Source of the DNA: Aquarana catesbeiana
Taxonomy: Eukaryota; Chordata; Amphibia; Anura; Ranidae
Reading direction: 5' to 3'
Assembly (NCBI RefSeq): GCF_042186555.1
Contig: NC_133328.1
Location: forward strand, 61,250,074 to 61,314,073
DNA: 64,000 bases
The position numbers and the translations under genes were made by a program. Positions 45,945 to 57,547 of this stretch are shown in pieces; position 1 is the first letter of the stretch; every line of letters starts with the position of its first letter. The notes beneath the pieces were generated by a model. That model made no database searches. It was given only the letters and a program-made list of their open reading frames with translations, and was not told the DNA's origin.

Positions 45945-47520
45945 TATAGCAGATAGGCCCACCAAAACCAGAAGCCTGGGGACTGAACCGAAAATGTTTA
46001 ACTCCTTCCCCAGCCTGGGCCACCTGCTAAATAACTAACTACACATATATTACAACCTACCTAAGGGTAAGTATGTTACCAGATGGGCTTCATTCCAGGA
46101 GGCATGAGTAATCCCTACCTGCCTACCAAATTAAGTGCTTTAAGGCCATATTTACTTGGTAATTTCTCAAAAAAATATTGGGCATCATTCTGAGATGAAT
46201 TAAAATCAAAATGGCTGTTTTTTGCCACAAACTGATATGCTATTGTATTGCATTCACAACTTCTTCCAGGCTCGTCACAGACCCCCCGTTTTCTTTCTTT
46301 AATTAAACAAATCAAAATCTCAAGATAATAACATAAATCTCTGTATTTTTTAATAACTAAAACATTCTAATTTCCACAATGCAATCCACAATGCAGCTCT
46401 GGTTTTTAAATAGCTTTGTAGCTGCTGAAAGAGCTAAACTGTTCATTAAAACCCACTTTGAAGTATATTTCAGCTCTGTTTTTCCGACAAGCCAATTGTG
46501 CTTATTTTGTTATGGTTTTTCCTACTGTTACATCACTGGGATTGTCCAGACATGTCTTAGAGGACTTTTTAAATAGATGGAATATCTTTTGCTGTGTTCC
46601 AGCAGCTAGTGCTAACTACATAATTACAGTACAATTTAATAATTATGTTCAATTCTTTTTCACTCTTTTTTTTTTTTACCTTTTTTTTATCACTTTCACA
46701 TAAATTAGGCCCAGAAACAGAAAATGCTGATTAAACGTTTTGTATTATAAACAATAAATAAATAACAATTAATTTAATAAAATGTATTACATGGTAACGA
46801 GAAGGAGAGATGATTGATTTTCAAGAACAGTATCATCTAAAGGTTTTTTTACATCTATGTTGACCACAAGCTAAGGCTGGGTTTACAGTACACCAGAAAA
46901 GCATGTTAAACCAATCTGCCGTGTTCTATGTGGACAGGCATGGATGTGTGTTGTCCTGTCACTGAAAAAACAAAATAAAGCCACTACTGGATGCAAGCAC
47001 ACACCTGACGTAGCTCTCTTTGTCACTGCTATGTCCAAATGCATATCCTTTCTAAAAGAGTAAAGCTCTGGTAGTAGCAGGGCTTGCCCTCACATTCCTA
47101 TTGGCCAGTAAGGCAGCCATAGTAAAGGGGCAATAGGAATAAGAATACATGGAAGCAGGAGGTCTGATAGTGCTGTAGCTTAGCCCATTCAGAAAAGACT
47201 GGCATTTGGGTCTGGAGAAGGGCAATGAAAACAGCCATGTGCATTGACCTCTTGGTCTCTATTTAAACTATATTGGCAAAAACCCATTGACAACTTACCA
47301 TCACGTCTACATAAGCTTGTTAAGCATTCTATTTCAAAACCATGGACTCCACATAACAGCCTCCAGTCTTCTGAGAAGGTCATTCAGCAAAAACAGCATT
47401 TGTGAGGTCAGGTTCTAAATTTCAGAGGATGAGGACTACACTCCTTGGTACAGTAACAGATGGGTGCTCATAGTAACTGTAGTGGATGGTGCCACGCAAA
47501 CGACAGTGAAATGATGAGAC
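45945..47520. other. No gene seen
   Basis: This is AT-rich sequence with poly-T at 46668-46688. No recognisable exon or complete element is visible. Confidence 0.35.
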
Positions 47521-47552
47521 ATCACCAACACCTGGTAACAAATATATACACT

Positions 47553-47630
47553 CTTTTATTACTGCAATGTCACACCATTAAGTAAGCTAATGTTTTGAGG
47601 CCATGCAGAGTCCTTTCCTGAAGGAGACAT
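47553..47630 (-). ncRNA. Very degenerate hammerhead-like tail
   Basis: On the minus strand it reads CUUCAGGAAAGGACUC, then GGCCUCAAAACAUUAGC, with AATAAA just downstream (47560-47555). It follows the same box-hairpin-AAAAC order, but neither box is intact. Confidence 0.18.
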
Positions 47631-47929
47631 AGTAACAATGATGAACGACAGTTCAAGGTGCTGGTGACATCTCAGCGTTTCACCAGGTCTTCATTTTGGA
47701 TGTAAGGTTCTGCCTCTACATTTGGTTTTTCAAATCATCCCACAGTTCATCAGAGTGAAGATCAGGGCTCTGTGTAGTGTAGTTTGTCCACGTCATACTC
47801 TTGAAACCATGTCTTTGTGGAGTTGCTTTGTGCACAAGGATGCTGAAGCGTAAAAAAAGAACCTTCCCCAAACTGTTGCCACAAGTTGAAAGTGGACAAT
47901 TGTCTAAATGCTTTTGTATGTTGTATATT

Positions 47930-48220
47930 AAGGCCCCTTTCACCTGTCAGTTTTTCAGGTGGACCCGAATTGGACAATCCATTGCTCTCTATGGTGCAGT
48001 GGATGTCAGCGGACATGTATCCGCTGACACCTACCAACATCCGATCCTGTCCGCTAAAAACAGAAGTATGAGGCCATTCCCCATCTGTCTGGTGGACCGA
48101 ATGACAGTCAGATGAAAACAGACAGGCAGTCTGTTTCCATCTGACAGCCCATAGGGGACAGTAGCTGTGTCCGTGTCTGCTTTGCATCAGTAATACCAAA
48201 GCGACAGTTCTTACTTTGTC
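47930..48220. repeat. Dispersed repeat (GGCCCCTTTCACCTGTC)
   Basis: It begins AAGGCCCCTTTCACCTGTCA and holds repeated GTCCGCTGAC and GACAGGCAGTCTG words in both orientations. This resembles a frog MITE. No target duplication was identified. Confidence 0.4.
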
Positions 48221-48479
48221 CATCAAAGTAATCATACCCTAGCCAAGTGATGGAGTCTTTTTCATCTTGCTGCATTTTCCATAAGGCAAAGGTATAAAGA
48301 AAGCAGTGGCAAAGTTAGGTACTGTTTTAATGGCTGTGGCAAGTCGAAAGTCATGGTTTCAACATCTTTTTCAGAAATATTACAACTGGAGTTACCCCAA
48401 ATGTACAAGAAGATGGTGAGGGACTCTATTGCACCCTTCCAAAACATAAAGTGATACTAAGCACACACTGTTTATTTTA

Positions 48480-48607
48480 TTTTAAAAAAATACCTAAGTA
48501 CATTTTTCCTAATTGATATACAGCTGTCACATGACCCAGCTCTTTCCCAGCCTGTCTGCAGGGAAACATAAGCAGGAGGAGCGTTTATTCCTCTGCTGCT
48601 GGTCATG

Positions 48608-48645
<38 letters not shown>

Positions 48646-49245
48646 AGCCTTTGAAATACATAGTAAAAATAAATAAATAATATCAATAAAAATTGTTTTA
48701 AATTGTCATAATAATAGCATAATAATATGTTGCCAAAAATAATAAAGTTTTAATTTCAAATATATATTCAAAAATATATAATTGAAATGAAACCTTTATT
48801 ATTTTTTGGCAACAACAAGCTGTGGGTGGATGTCTGCCAGTCACAGGCCCTGTTACGCCCCACCAGCCTGTGTCTTAGAATAAGAGGGAGGTGAAGCCTC
48901 CATTAATCTACATGTAATATCCCGTCCCCATTGTTTTTAGCTAGTTAGTGGGCATGGAGGAGGGAGGAGCGAGTGATTTACCACTGCATATACGCCCACA
49001 TGTGTGACTCTATAGTCACATGGACTGCTCAGATGTGATATGGAGCAGTTGCTCAGCATAGAAGCTCACTGAAAACTGAGCATGTGCAGAGTTGCCACCA
49101 CAGCTGCAAAGTCCCCAGCTGAATTGGTGGCATGAACAGAAGGGGGAGATAGAGAGCAGCAGGATCAATCAGGTTTTTTTTTTGAGAATACAGAAAACGA
49201 ATCTCTTCATAGTTTTTTACGATGTGGGTTTAGTGACACTTTAAA
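48480..49245. repeat. Dispersed frog repeat with poly-A tract
   Basis: It contains CTGTCACATGACCCAGCTC, an A run at about 48613-48644, and GCATGTGCAGAGTTGCC. I recall the combination from ranid repeats. The hairpin at 48728-48814 lies inside. Confidence 0.4.
48728..48814. repeat. Inverted repeat, about 32-bp arms
   Basis: TGTTGCCAAAAATAATAAAG faces CTTTATTATTTTTTGGCAACA around an AT-rich centre containing ATATATATTC. The arms have only a few mismatches. Confidence 0.8.
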
Positions 49246-49249
49246 GCAT

Positions 49250-49445
49250 ATCTAAACCCAAAAACAAAAATGTAATATATAGCTGTTTTCCAGGCTTTTG
49301 ATAGGGTCACTGCATTTGTTTCATGCTTTTAAGGATTTTTTCCTTTATTTTAACCTGGTAGTCCTGCCAGTGACATGCCTCCTATGGTACAGTGTCAATG
49401 CTCACTCATTATACCGGATCTATGGACGTGTAACATATTTACCCT
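49250..49445. repeat. Dispersed frog repeat fragment
   Basis: AACCCAAAAACAAAAATGTA and the TTTAACCTGGTAGTCCTGCC block match the family at 31690. Confidence 0.4.
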
Positions 49446-50157
49446 AGGCTCCCTTGATTTGGACTACAAACCCTCTCCCTTCTCCTCATCCCTAATACAT
49501 AAGGGGACTTTACTCCAAAGATACTTAGAAATCTAATAACATTCTGAGTTACAAAAACATCCGAATTCTGTCAGAACAGGTTTATTTTTTTCTGTACTTG
49601 TAGAAATAGCTCTTAGCCTTAAAAACACAAAATGTATCTGGCCACCACATTCCTTGCTCAAAACTTTAACTAAAAACTATATGGAAATATCAAAAAAATG
49701 ATAAAACTATTTTTTTGTGATCAATTCACAAGTCACTGATCAAACTATATAGAGTTTCCCTCTTGGTGTTAAAAAAATATATGATCTGGCATTTTAATTA
49801 TATTCAAAAGAATGTTAAAAAGAATGTGCAGGTCTCTTTGGGTTCACTAGTCCAAAATAGACTAATCAATACTTTGAAAACATAAAAAACAGGTCCCTTT
49901 GTCCTAAAAAACATCTTCATATGTTGCTTTTAAATTGAGTAATGTAGCTTGAAATGTTTGGGATGCCTTTTATAATCTCTTTTGTGTTGGGCGACCTCCA
50001 TTCAAGTAAAACGTTCCCAACAAATTGGAGTTTGGCTGTGATGAGGGTAAACATCCTCCGGAAATTGACACTATTCATGAAGTCTTTTTTTTGTTAAACT
50101 GTATACAAACGCATTCATGCTGGGTAAGGTTTTTTAAAAACTTGGTTTATATTATAT
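49446..50157. other. No gene seen
   Basis: This is AT-rich sequence with nothing recognisable before the (TA)n tract at about 50158-50182. Confidence 0.4.
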
Positions 50158-50188
50158 ACAGTATATATATATATATATATATACACTG

Positions 50189-51802
50189 TATACTCATGGC
50201 CACTTTATTGGGTACACCGGTTCTATTGCTTGGTAACACAAATTGCTAATCAGCCAATCACATGGCAGCAACTCAAGGCATTTAGGCATCTAGATGTGGT
50301 GAAGACGACTTGCTGAAGTTCAAACCGAGCATCAGAATGGGGAAGAAAGGGGATTTAAAAAGGGAGTCCACCTAGAAAAACATTATTAAAAGCCAACAGC
50401 TACAAATACTGCAGCTGCTGACTTTTAGTAAATGGACACTTACCTGTCCTGGAGTCCAGCGATGTCGGCAGCCGAAGGAGATTAATTGCTCGGCTCTCGG
50501 CGGCTGCCGCCGCCATTCCCTGTGAGGGAATCAGGAAGTGAAGCGTTGTGGCTTCACTTCCCGGTTCCCTACTGCACATGCGCAAGTCCTAACTGGTCCC
50601 TGCTATGTCCTGGGACCTGTGTGTTTCCCAGGAGACAGCGGGGGTGTGCGGGAAGGGGCGTGACTCCCGCGGGAGTCTATTCCAGGAAGTGGGTGCAAAT
50701 ACCTGTAGTAGACAGGTATCTACACCCCCCTCCCCCCTGAAAGGTGCCAATTGTGGAGGGGGGGAGGAATCAGATGAGCAGAAGTTCCACTTTTGGGTGG
50801 AACTCCGCTTTAAGTGACTTTGTAGCATAGCATGGTTGTTGGTGCCAGACGGGCTGGTCTGAATATTTAAAAAACTGCTGATCTACTGTGATTTTTACAC
50901 ACAGCTATTTCTAGGGTTTACAGAGAATGGTCCGAAAAAAAAATTCCTTGTTGATATCAGAGGTCAGAGGAGAATGGGCAGACTGGTTCCAGATGATAGA
51001 AAGGCAACAGCAACTCAAATAACCACTCATTACAACCAAGGTATGCAGAATACCATCTTTGGATGCACAGCACATCGAACCTTGAAGCAGATGGGCTACA
51101 GCAGCAGAAGACCACGTCGGGTGCCACTCCTGCCAGCTAAGAACCGGAAACTGAGGCTACAATTGGCACAGGCTCACCAAAATTGGACAATAGAAGATTG
51201 GAAAAACGTTTCCTGGTCTGATGAATCTCAATTGCAGCTGCGACATTCAGATGGTAGGTTCAGAATTTGACATAAACAACACGAAAGCATGGATCTATCC
51301 TGCCTTGTATCAATGGTTTCTGCTGGTGGTGGTGGTGTAATGGTGTGGGGGATATTTTCTTGGCATTTTCTTGGATTGAGCATGGTTTAAACACCACAGC
51401 CTACCTGAGTATTGTTGCTGACCATGTCCATCCCTTTATGACTACAATGTACTCATCTTCTGATGGCTCCTTCCAGCAGGATAATGCACCATGTCACAAA
51501 GCTCCAATCATCTCACCACTGGTTTCTTGAACATGACAATGAGGTCACTGTACTCCAATGGCCTCCACAGTCACCAGATCTCAATCCAATAGAGCACCTT
51601 TGGGATGTGGTGGAATGGGAGATTCGCATCATGGATGTGCAGCAACTGCGTGATGCTATCATGTCAATATGGATCAAAATCTCTGAGCAATGTTTCCAAC
51701 ACCTTGTTGAATCTATGCCACTAATAATTAAGGCAGTTCTAAAGGCAAAAAGGGGGTCAAACCTGAAACTAGGTGTACCTAATAAAGTGGCTGGTGAGTG
51801 TA
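50189..51802 (+). mobile_element. Tc1/mariner element of a second lineage, defective
   Basis: It is bounded by TA on each side, with left end GGCCACTTTATTGGGTACACC and right end GGTGTACCTAATAAAGTGGC. The transposase relic keeps WSDES (first Asp, about 51215), QQDNAPCHKA (second Asp, about 51480) and NPIEHLWD (Glu, about 51590). The second Asp and the Glu lie in different frames. A 455-bp repeat splits the N-terminal region. This lineage is recalled from fish, lamprey and frogs. Confidence 0.9.
50357..50812. mobile_element. GGAGTTCC-family MITE nested in the Tc1
   Basis: It separates GGATTTAA from AAGTGACTTTG of the Tc1. The ends are AAAGGGAGTCCACC and GGTGGAACTCCGCTT, with TAA or TTAA shared at both borders. 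The CpG-rich interior has GGCGGCTGCCGCCGCC. Partial copies end at 6468 and 59136. Confidence 0.8.
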
Positions 51803-51829
51803 TTTGCAAATGTATGCAAACTAAACCCC

Positions 51830-52340
51830 TGGTTTTAATGTTAACTGTTAGACAGGACAATTCAGTTTGTTGCAGGCTGGCTGGTAATTGAGCTGGGAAT
51901 ATTTCTGTGTTGTTTTTTGACATGTGTCGCCCTTCCATGTGCTCCTTGCTGTAAAGGCCAGTTATAGGTTGGGGCGGTTGCCATTTGTTTGGACTGTTGG
52001 TTAATTGGTGAGGAGTCCCAATGGATATCTTTGCTGCCATTGTGCTCTTGCTGGGTGTTCAGTGCATCCCTGTACCTTTAAGGGGAGTGGGCTTCCTCTA
52101 GGCACAACTGCCCTTAATCTATCCATTATTATATATGTGCTATACCTTTGGAGGCTCTCAAAATGTATAGAGTTAGGATTGCAGTACACTGGGGTGCCAT
52201 GAAGTGGTCTCTGCAGCTTACACATATATTTGCAAATGTGTGCAAACAAAACACCTGGTCTTAACGTGAACTGTTAGACAGGAGAATTCGGTTTGTTGCA
52301 GGCTGGCTGGTGAGCTGCAAATTTTTCTTTGTTGTTTAGA
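51830..52340 (-). repeat. Composite dispersed repeat
   Basis: GACAGGACAATTCAGTTTGT (51850) and GACAGGAGAATTCGGTTTGT (52276) show two partial copies in tandem. CCTTCCATGTGCTCCTTGCT and GGTTGGGGCGGTTGCCATTT are reverse complements of blocks at 7905 and 11780. Confidence 0.6.
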
Positions 52341-52369
52341 CCAGTAACCAAAAATGACGGCCTTCTTCA

Positions 52370-52631
52370 GTACAAATTCCCAACCTCCAGCCTATATTCC
52401 CCACAGTACAAATGTCCACCAACAGCCCCAACTTCCCTCCAGTACAGATGTTCCCCCATAGACCTGAAACCTACTCCAACCCACCCCCTTCCCAGTCTAA
52501 CCCCTCAGTACAGCCCCCCCCCACCATAGGCCCGCCCTGTACAATCCCCCCTTCTAGCCTAACCCCTCCTCAGTGTAACCCCTCAAACCCCATGATTACA
52601 GACCCCCTCCCCCCCCAAGTACAGACACTTA
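52370..52631 (+). repeat. C-rich degenerate tandem repeat, left part
   Basis: These are units of CCTCAGTACAGACCCCC type. The array continues at 53762-53830, so the intervening element inserted into it. It is related to the array at 62160-62690. Proline-rich frames are artefacts. Confidence 0.65.
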
Positions 52632-53761
52632 AGCCCCGTACACACGATTAGACTTTCCGATGGGAAATGTTCGATGACAGGCTGTTGTCGGTAAATCTGA
52701 CCGTGTGTACGCTCCATCAGACAATTGTTGTCGGACTTTCCGCCAACAAATGTTGGATAGCAGGTTCTCAAATTTTTCGCGGACAAATGTGTGTTGTCGG
52801 ATTTTCCGAGCGTGTGTACACAAGTCCATCGGACAAAAGTCCAAAGTACAAACACGCATGCTTGGAAGCAAGGACGAGCCAGAAGCGGTCGGTCTTGTAA
52901 ACTAGCGTTCATAATGGGGAATTAACATTTGTGACGTGGCAAATCATGAAATCTTGAAATGCAGCGCACAATTCTCTTCTTTAATGGGATAATAATGAAG
53001 CAGCTTTGCTGGTGATACTGATGGAGTTTTTGCAAACAAATTTTCAAAGGCTTTTTTTTTCTAGTGATATCAAGAATAATATTATTGTTTTTTTTTTTTT
53101 TAATTTGGGCAAGTTACCACAATACCATTATCCTGTAGTTTTTAAGATCAAAGATACAACTATGTTGGTGTCCCTTGTCAATTTTACATTGTATTTTTTT
53201 AAATCAAAACTGCCTACTCCCAAACTGTCATTTGAAGTAAAACACATAGCCAAGTATTATTCTACACAATGTTTTTATTGTGCATTAAAAAAAGAAAACA
53301 AATAAAATTAGACATGCTATCTGCCAATAGAATTTAACCAAAAAGTTCATTCTATGCATCCAAAAATATAGAAAATATACCAAATCAAATCATTATTATT
53401 CAACCAAAAAAATAATGTCAAAGCAATAACTCCAAGGCTAATAATAAATAACACGTTATCTCCTCCGATTCTGCAACATGGCTGGTTGACGAACGGCTGT
53501 TCAGAAACGAACTGAAAAGAGCTAAATGAAAAACGCGAAAAGAAAAGTGCGAATCAACACTCACCAAACTTCTACTAACATGAAATTAGCAGAAGGAGCC
53601 CAAAGGGTGGCGCTAAAGAGCTGAAAAACCACGTCGTACATCTAATTCGTAATTGTCGGACAATTGTGTGGCTGTGTGTATGCAAGACAAGTTAGGGCAA
53701 CGTCCTTAGGACAAAATGCAACGGTTTTGTTGGCCAACAATCCGATCATGTGTACGAGGCT
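52632..53761. mobile_element. Long Harbinger-type element, 1.13 kb, non-autonomous
   Basis: The ends are AGCCCCGTACACACGATTAG and TCATGTGTACGAGGCT, with TTA at the left and TAA at the right. The terminal 200 bp on each side match the short MITE subfamily B (GTTGTCGGACTTTCC). The AT-rich centre has CAGAAGGAGCCCAAAGGGTGG near 53590. No intact transposase or Myb-like frame is seen. It may be a deletion derivative closer to the parent element. Confidence 0.75.
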
Positions 53762-53830
53762 TAACAGTACACACACCCCAGTACGGATGCCCCTCAGTAC
53801 AGACACCCCCAACAGAGACTCACCTACAGA
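53762..53830 (+). repeat. C-rich tandem repeat, right part
   Basis: CAGTACACACACCCCAGTAC and CCTCAGTACAGACACCCCC continue the array interrupted at 52631. Confidence 0.6.
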
Positions 53831-53920
53831 TGCAGGTATTTCAGAGTGGGGGAGGTTCTCCCTTTGGCTGTGTTATGTAACCAGAGCAGAGGAGGAGCCT
53901 TCCCTTGGATCTGAACAGCT

Positions 53921-53997
53921 GCTGTCAAACAGGCAGAAGCAGTGCTGCCATGCCTATAATGCTAGTACTACAGCACTGCTTCTGCCTGTTTGACAGC
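53921..53997. repeat. Perfect 27-bp inverted repeat
   Basis: GCTGTCAAACAGGCAGAAGC plus AGTGCTG is mirrored exactly at 53971-53997 across a 23-nt loop. It is followed by an A run (54011-54024). Confidence 0.9.
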
Positions 53998-54029
53998 ACT
54001 GTGCAATGTAAAAAAAAAAAAAAAGTAGA

Positions 54030-54930
54030 GCGACTGGCCACTACCCCCAGAGTGCCAATACCTGGTGTGGATAGCACCTCTGAAGTACACCAGTGGCTGA
54101 GTGGATCTCTGGCAAGTTGACTGGTAGTTTTTCTGTATCTGTAGAATATTGCAGGTATGTGCTGCATGTGTGTCGTTTTATTTTGTCCAGACATACACTT
54201 TAATAAAACAACTTTAACTTTATACTACTTTGTAAAATTTTGTACCAGCCATAAAGAGGACAGGCACAGTGGCAGTGCTCCAAAGCTATTAGCATGCATA
54301 CATCAGAAACAATGGATGCCAATGCAATATTTCATCTGCTGTGTCTGGTCTCCAGAGAGAATCTTATCTCAGCTCACAGGTCACCTTACTTATAAGCTGC
54401 TTCCTTTACCTCCTCAATCCTTTTATCTCCCCTACAACCAAGTGATGTCAATTGCAATGCAAATCATAACAGCAATGTAGATAGCTACTTAGATACAGGG
54501 TACATGGACTCAGTAGTCTTTTTTAATCATGGTTTGTAATAAGATTTTAAAGGTGTAAATTTTAAAAAATAATAATAATTTTGAAGCATTAAAAGGAAAC
54601 ACTTGCATACATGTGTCATTGCTTACTATGCAGACATCGGTTTTCCACGTATACCTGGCTCCCAAACTCGCCTGGGGGGCTGCCCTTGGTGCCTTTGTCT
54701 CACTGACGGGCTGATGTGAGCAGCTGGGTGAGTACGACCCCATTCTATTCTACACCAGTCATGTGATTGTTCTGTATGGTGTCGGGAATGATATGGACTA
54801 TGGATTGTTTTATGTGCTTTATATGACATTATCATGTATTGGCTTCATGTGTGGGCATGTGTATTGTTACAGTATGTATTATTGCACACAAACAGTATGT
54901 TTCTTTCCTACAGATCAATACTCCTTCTAA
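54030..54930. other. No gene seen
   Basis: No exon or complete element is recognised. Frames at 54157-54480 and 54510-54835 lack support. Confidence 0.35.
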
Positions 54931-54934
54931 TTAA

Positions 54935-54973
54935 ACTCCTGAAGAAGCAGTTATCCCACAAAACATGTTGAGT
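54935..54973 (+). ncRNA. Hammerhead-like motif, stem II decayed
   Basis: ACUC, CUGAAGA (54939-54945), a weak stem II, AAAA for GAAA, C-AU-GU, U, then GAGU. Stem I (ACUC/GAGU) is perfect. The G12 position is changed and no AATAAA is seen downstream. Confidence 0.3.
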
Positions 54974-55147
54974 GAAAGACTGGATTACCATCAAATGTAG
55001 ATCCCCTATGTTTGGAGGATACTATGTAAAGATATCCAGTCCCTGAAGGGGAAATATATATATTTATACATATAATATATTATATATTTTAAAGCTGAAA
55101 TTTAAGTATGGCAATTTTTACATAGTTACATTGGTTCAATGTAGGTA

Positions 55148-56568
55148 CAGTTGTGCTCATAAGTTTACATACCCTGGCAAAATTTATGATTTCTTGGCCA
55201 TTTTTCAGAGAATATGAATGATAGCACAAAAACTTTTCTTTCACTCATGGTTAGTGTTTGGCTGAAGCCATTTATTATCAATCAACTGTGTTTAGTCTTT
55301 TTAAAACATAATCACAACAGAAACTACCCAAAGGACCCTGATCAAAAGTTTACATACCCTGGTGATTTTGGCCTGATAACATGCACACAAGTTGACACAA
55401 AGTGGTTTGAATGGCTATTAAAGGTAACCATCCTCACCTGTGATCTGTTTGCTTGTAATTAGTGTGTGTATAAAAGGTCAATGAGTTTCTGGACTCCTGA
55501 CAGACCCTTGCATCTTTCATCCAGTGCTCCACTGACATTTCTGGATTCTGAGTCATGGGGAAAGCAAAAGAATTGTCAAAGGATCTGCGGGAAAAGATAG
55601 TTGAACCGTATAAAACAGGAAAGGGGTATTAAAAGGTATCCAAGGATTTGAGAATGCCAATCAGCAGTGTTCAAACTCTAATTTAAGAAGTGGAAAATTA
55701 GGGGTTCTGTTGAAACCAAACCACGGTCAGGTAGACCAGCTGAAATTTCAGTCACAACTGCCAGGAAAATTTGTTCAGGATGCAAAGAAAAACCCACAAA
55801 TAACTTCAGGTGAAATACAGGACTCTCTGAAAATATGTGATGTGGCTGTTTCAAGATGCACAATAAGGTGGCACTTGAAGAAAGATGGGCTGCATTGTCG
55901 AGTCGCCAGAAGAAAACCATTACTACGCAAATGCCACAAAGTATCCCACTTACAATACGCCAAAAAGCACAGTGACAAGCTTGAAACCTTCTGGCACAAA
56001 GTCATTTGGAGTGAGGAGACCAAAATTGAGCTTTTTGGCCACAACTATAAACACTACATTTGGAGAGGAGTCAACAAGGCCTATGATGAAAGGTACACCA
56101 TTCCTACTATGAAACACAGAGGTGGATCGCTGATGTTTTGGGGATGTGTGAGCTACAAAGGCACAGGAAATTTGGTTATAATTGTTGGTAAGATGAATGC
56201 AATATGTTATCAAAAAATACTGGAGGAACATTTGCATTCATCAGCCAGGAAGCAGTGCATGGAAAGTGCTTAGACATTCCAACATGACAATTATCCAAAA
56301 CACAAGGCCAAGTCGATCTGTCATTGGCATCAGCAGAATAAAGTGAAGGTTCTGGAGTGGCCATTTCAGTCTTCTGACCTCAATATCATTGAGCCACTCT
56401 GGGGAAATCTCAAACGTGCAGTTCATGCAAGACAGCCCAAGAATTTACAGGAACTGGAGGCTTTTTGCCAAGAGGAATGGGCAGCTTTACCATCTGAGAA
56501 GATAAAGAGCCTCATCCACAAAAAAACACAAAAGACTTCAAGCTGTCATTGACGTTATGATGAGGGGG
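55148..56568 (+). mobile_element. Tc1/mariner element of a third lineage, defective
   Basis: It starts TACAGTTGTGCTCATAAGTTTACATACCC in two joined blocks (55148 on). The transposase relic starts near 55555 (GKAKELSKDLREKIVE region) with an early stop and frameshifts. It then runs open at 55710-56273, where WSEETKIELFG has Glu in place of the first catalytic Asp. It stops, and continues with the QHDN block (about 56285) and IIEPLWGNLKRAV (about 56390). The right terminus is absent: the sequence passes at 56568 directly into a perfect hairpin. Confidence 0.9.
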
Positions 56569-56646
56569 CATGCTACAGAAAATCCCAGTATTGTCCAACT
56601 AAAAAAATTGTTTAAGTTGGACAATACTGGGATTTTCTGTAGCATG
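56569..56646. repeat. Perfect 32-bp hairpin
   Basis: CATGCTACAGAAAATCCCAG continuing to 56600 is matched exactly by the complement at 56615-56646 across a 14-nt AT-rich loop. It abuts the truncated Tc1. Confidence 0.95.
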
Positions 56647-56744
56647 GTCCTTCACGTGAATGAATTTGGGAGAACTGGCTTGACAACTAATGTAATTTTT
56701 CTTTTCTTTTTTTAGTGCTTTTATTCTTTTTATATGATTTGCTT

Positions 56745-56787
56745 ATTCCCCTGATGAAGCCAATGTTTTGGCAAAACTAGTAGGAAT
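56745..56787 (+). ncRNA. Hammerhead-ribozyme-like motif
   Basis: AUUCC (stem I), CUGAUGA (56751-56757, exact consensus), one extra A, GCCAA-UGUU-UUGGC (stem II), AAAA in place of GAAA, C-UA-GU (stem III), A, then GGAAU closing a 5-bp stem I. AATAAA follows at 56918. The tail to about 57035 (GGCACCGCAATAATCCC, GGGATGAGGTGCAGTATC) resembles the sequence beyond 11450 (GCACCGCTATAATCCC). Confidence 0.4.
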
Positions 56788-57035
56788 CAACGATTTTATC
56801 GATCACCATTCAACATCTTGGGTATCGATTAATATGGTTTAAGCTTATTCTTTGTCTAATTTAAATGGTCATGATATATATGTATGAATTCATGTATATT
56901 TTTTTTAATTGTATATTAATAAAGATATATTTTTATAATGAATGTGTTCTAAACCTGTTTTTGGCACCGCAATAATCCCATTTTTCTCTGCTTCCCTTCA
57001 ACTACTTAGTTCAGGGATGAGGTGCAGTATCTATT

Positions 57036-57395
57036 AGGACATCCCATCCAAAAAAAAAACTAAAAAAATCTAACAGTTCATGTTAAAATCAAGGGGTCTA
57101 GTCACATACATTTGCAAACATATGTGTAAGCCGCAGTGATCATGCCAAGGCACCCCAGTTTACTGCGTTCCTAACTCTGTAAATTTTAGAGAATCCCTAA
57201 ATGGAGCACATATAACAATGGATAAGCTGGTAGGTGAGCTAGGGATTTTTGTTTGTTTTTGATGTGCATTATCCTTCCATGTACTCCTTGCTGCAAAGGC
57301 TATCTTTAGGTTGGGGTGGTTGCCATTTATTTGTGCAGTTGGTGAATTGGTATGGAGACACACTGGATACCTTCAGCTGCCATTTGTTTATATTT
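57036..57395 (-). repeat. Composite dispersed repeat
   Basis: GGCACCCCAGTTTACTGCG, CCTTCCATGTACTCCTTGCT and GGTTGGGGTGGTTGCCATTT match parts of 7905-8120 and 51880-52330. Confidence 0.55.
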
Positions 57396-57547
57396 ATATC
57401 CCCAAAGACCCAAGAATGGCCCTTTTGCACCACTCAGTCCCACATCTCAACATCGCGCCACAGCAACTGGCTACTTCTCTTTTAATTGCAGCCAAGCAAT
57501 CCATCCTAATGCATGGATGAATCCTAGAGTTAATTTAGCTAATCTTA

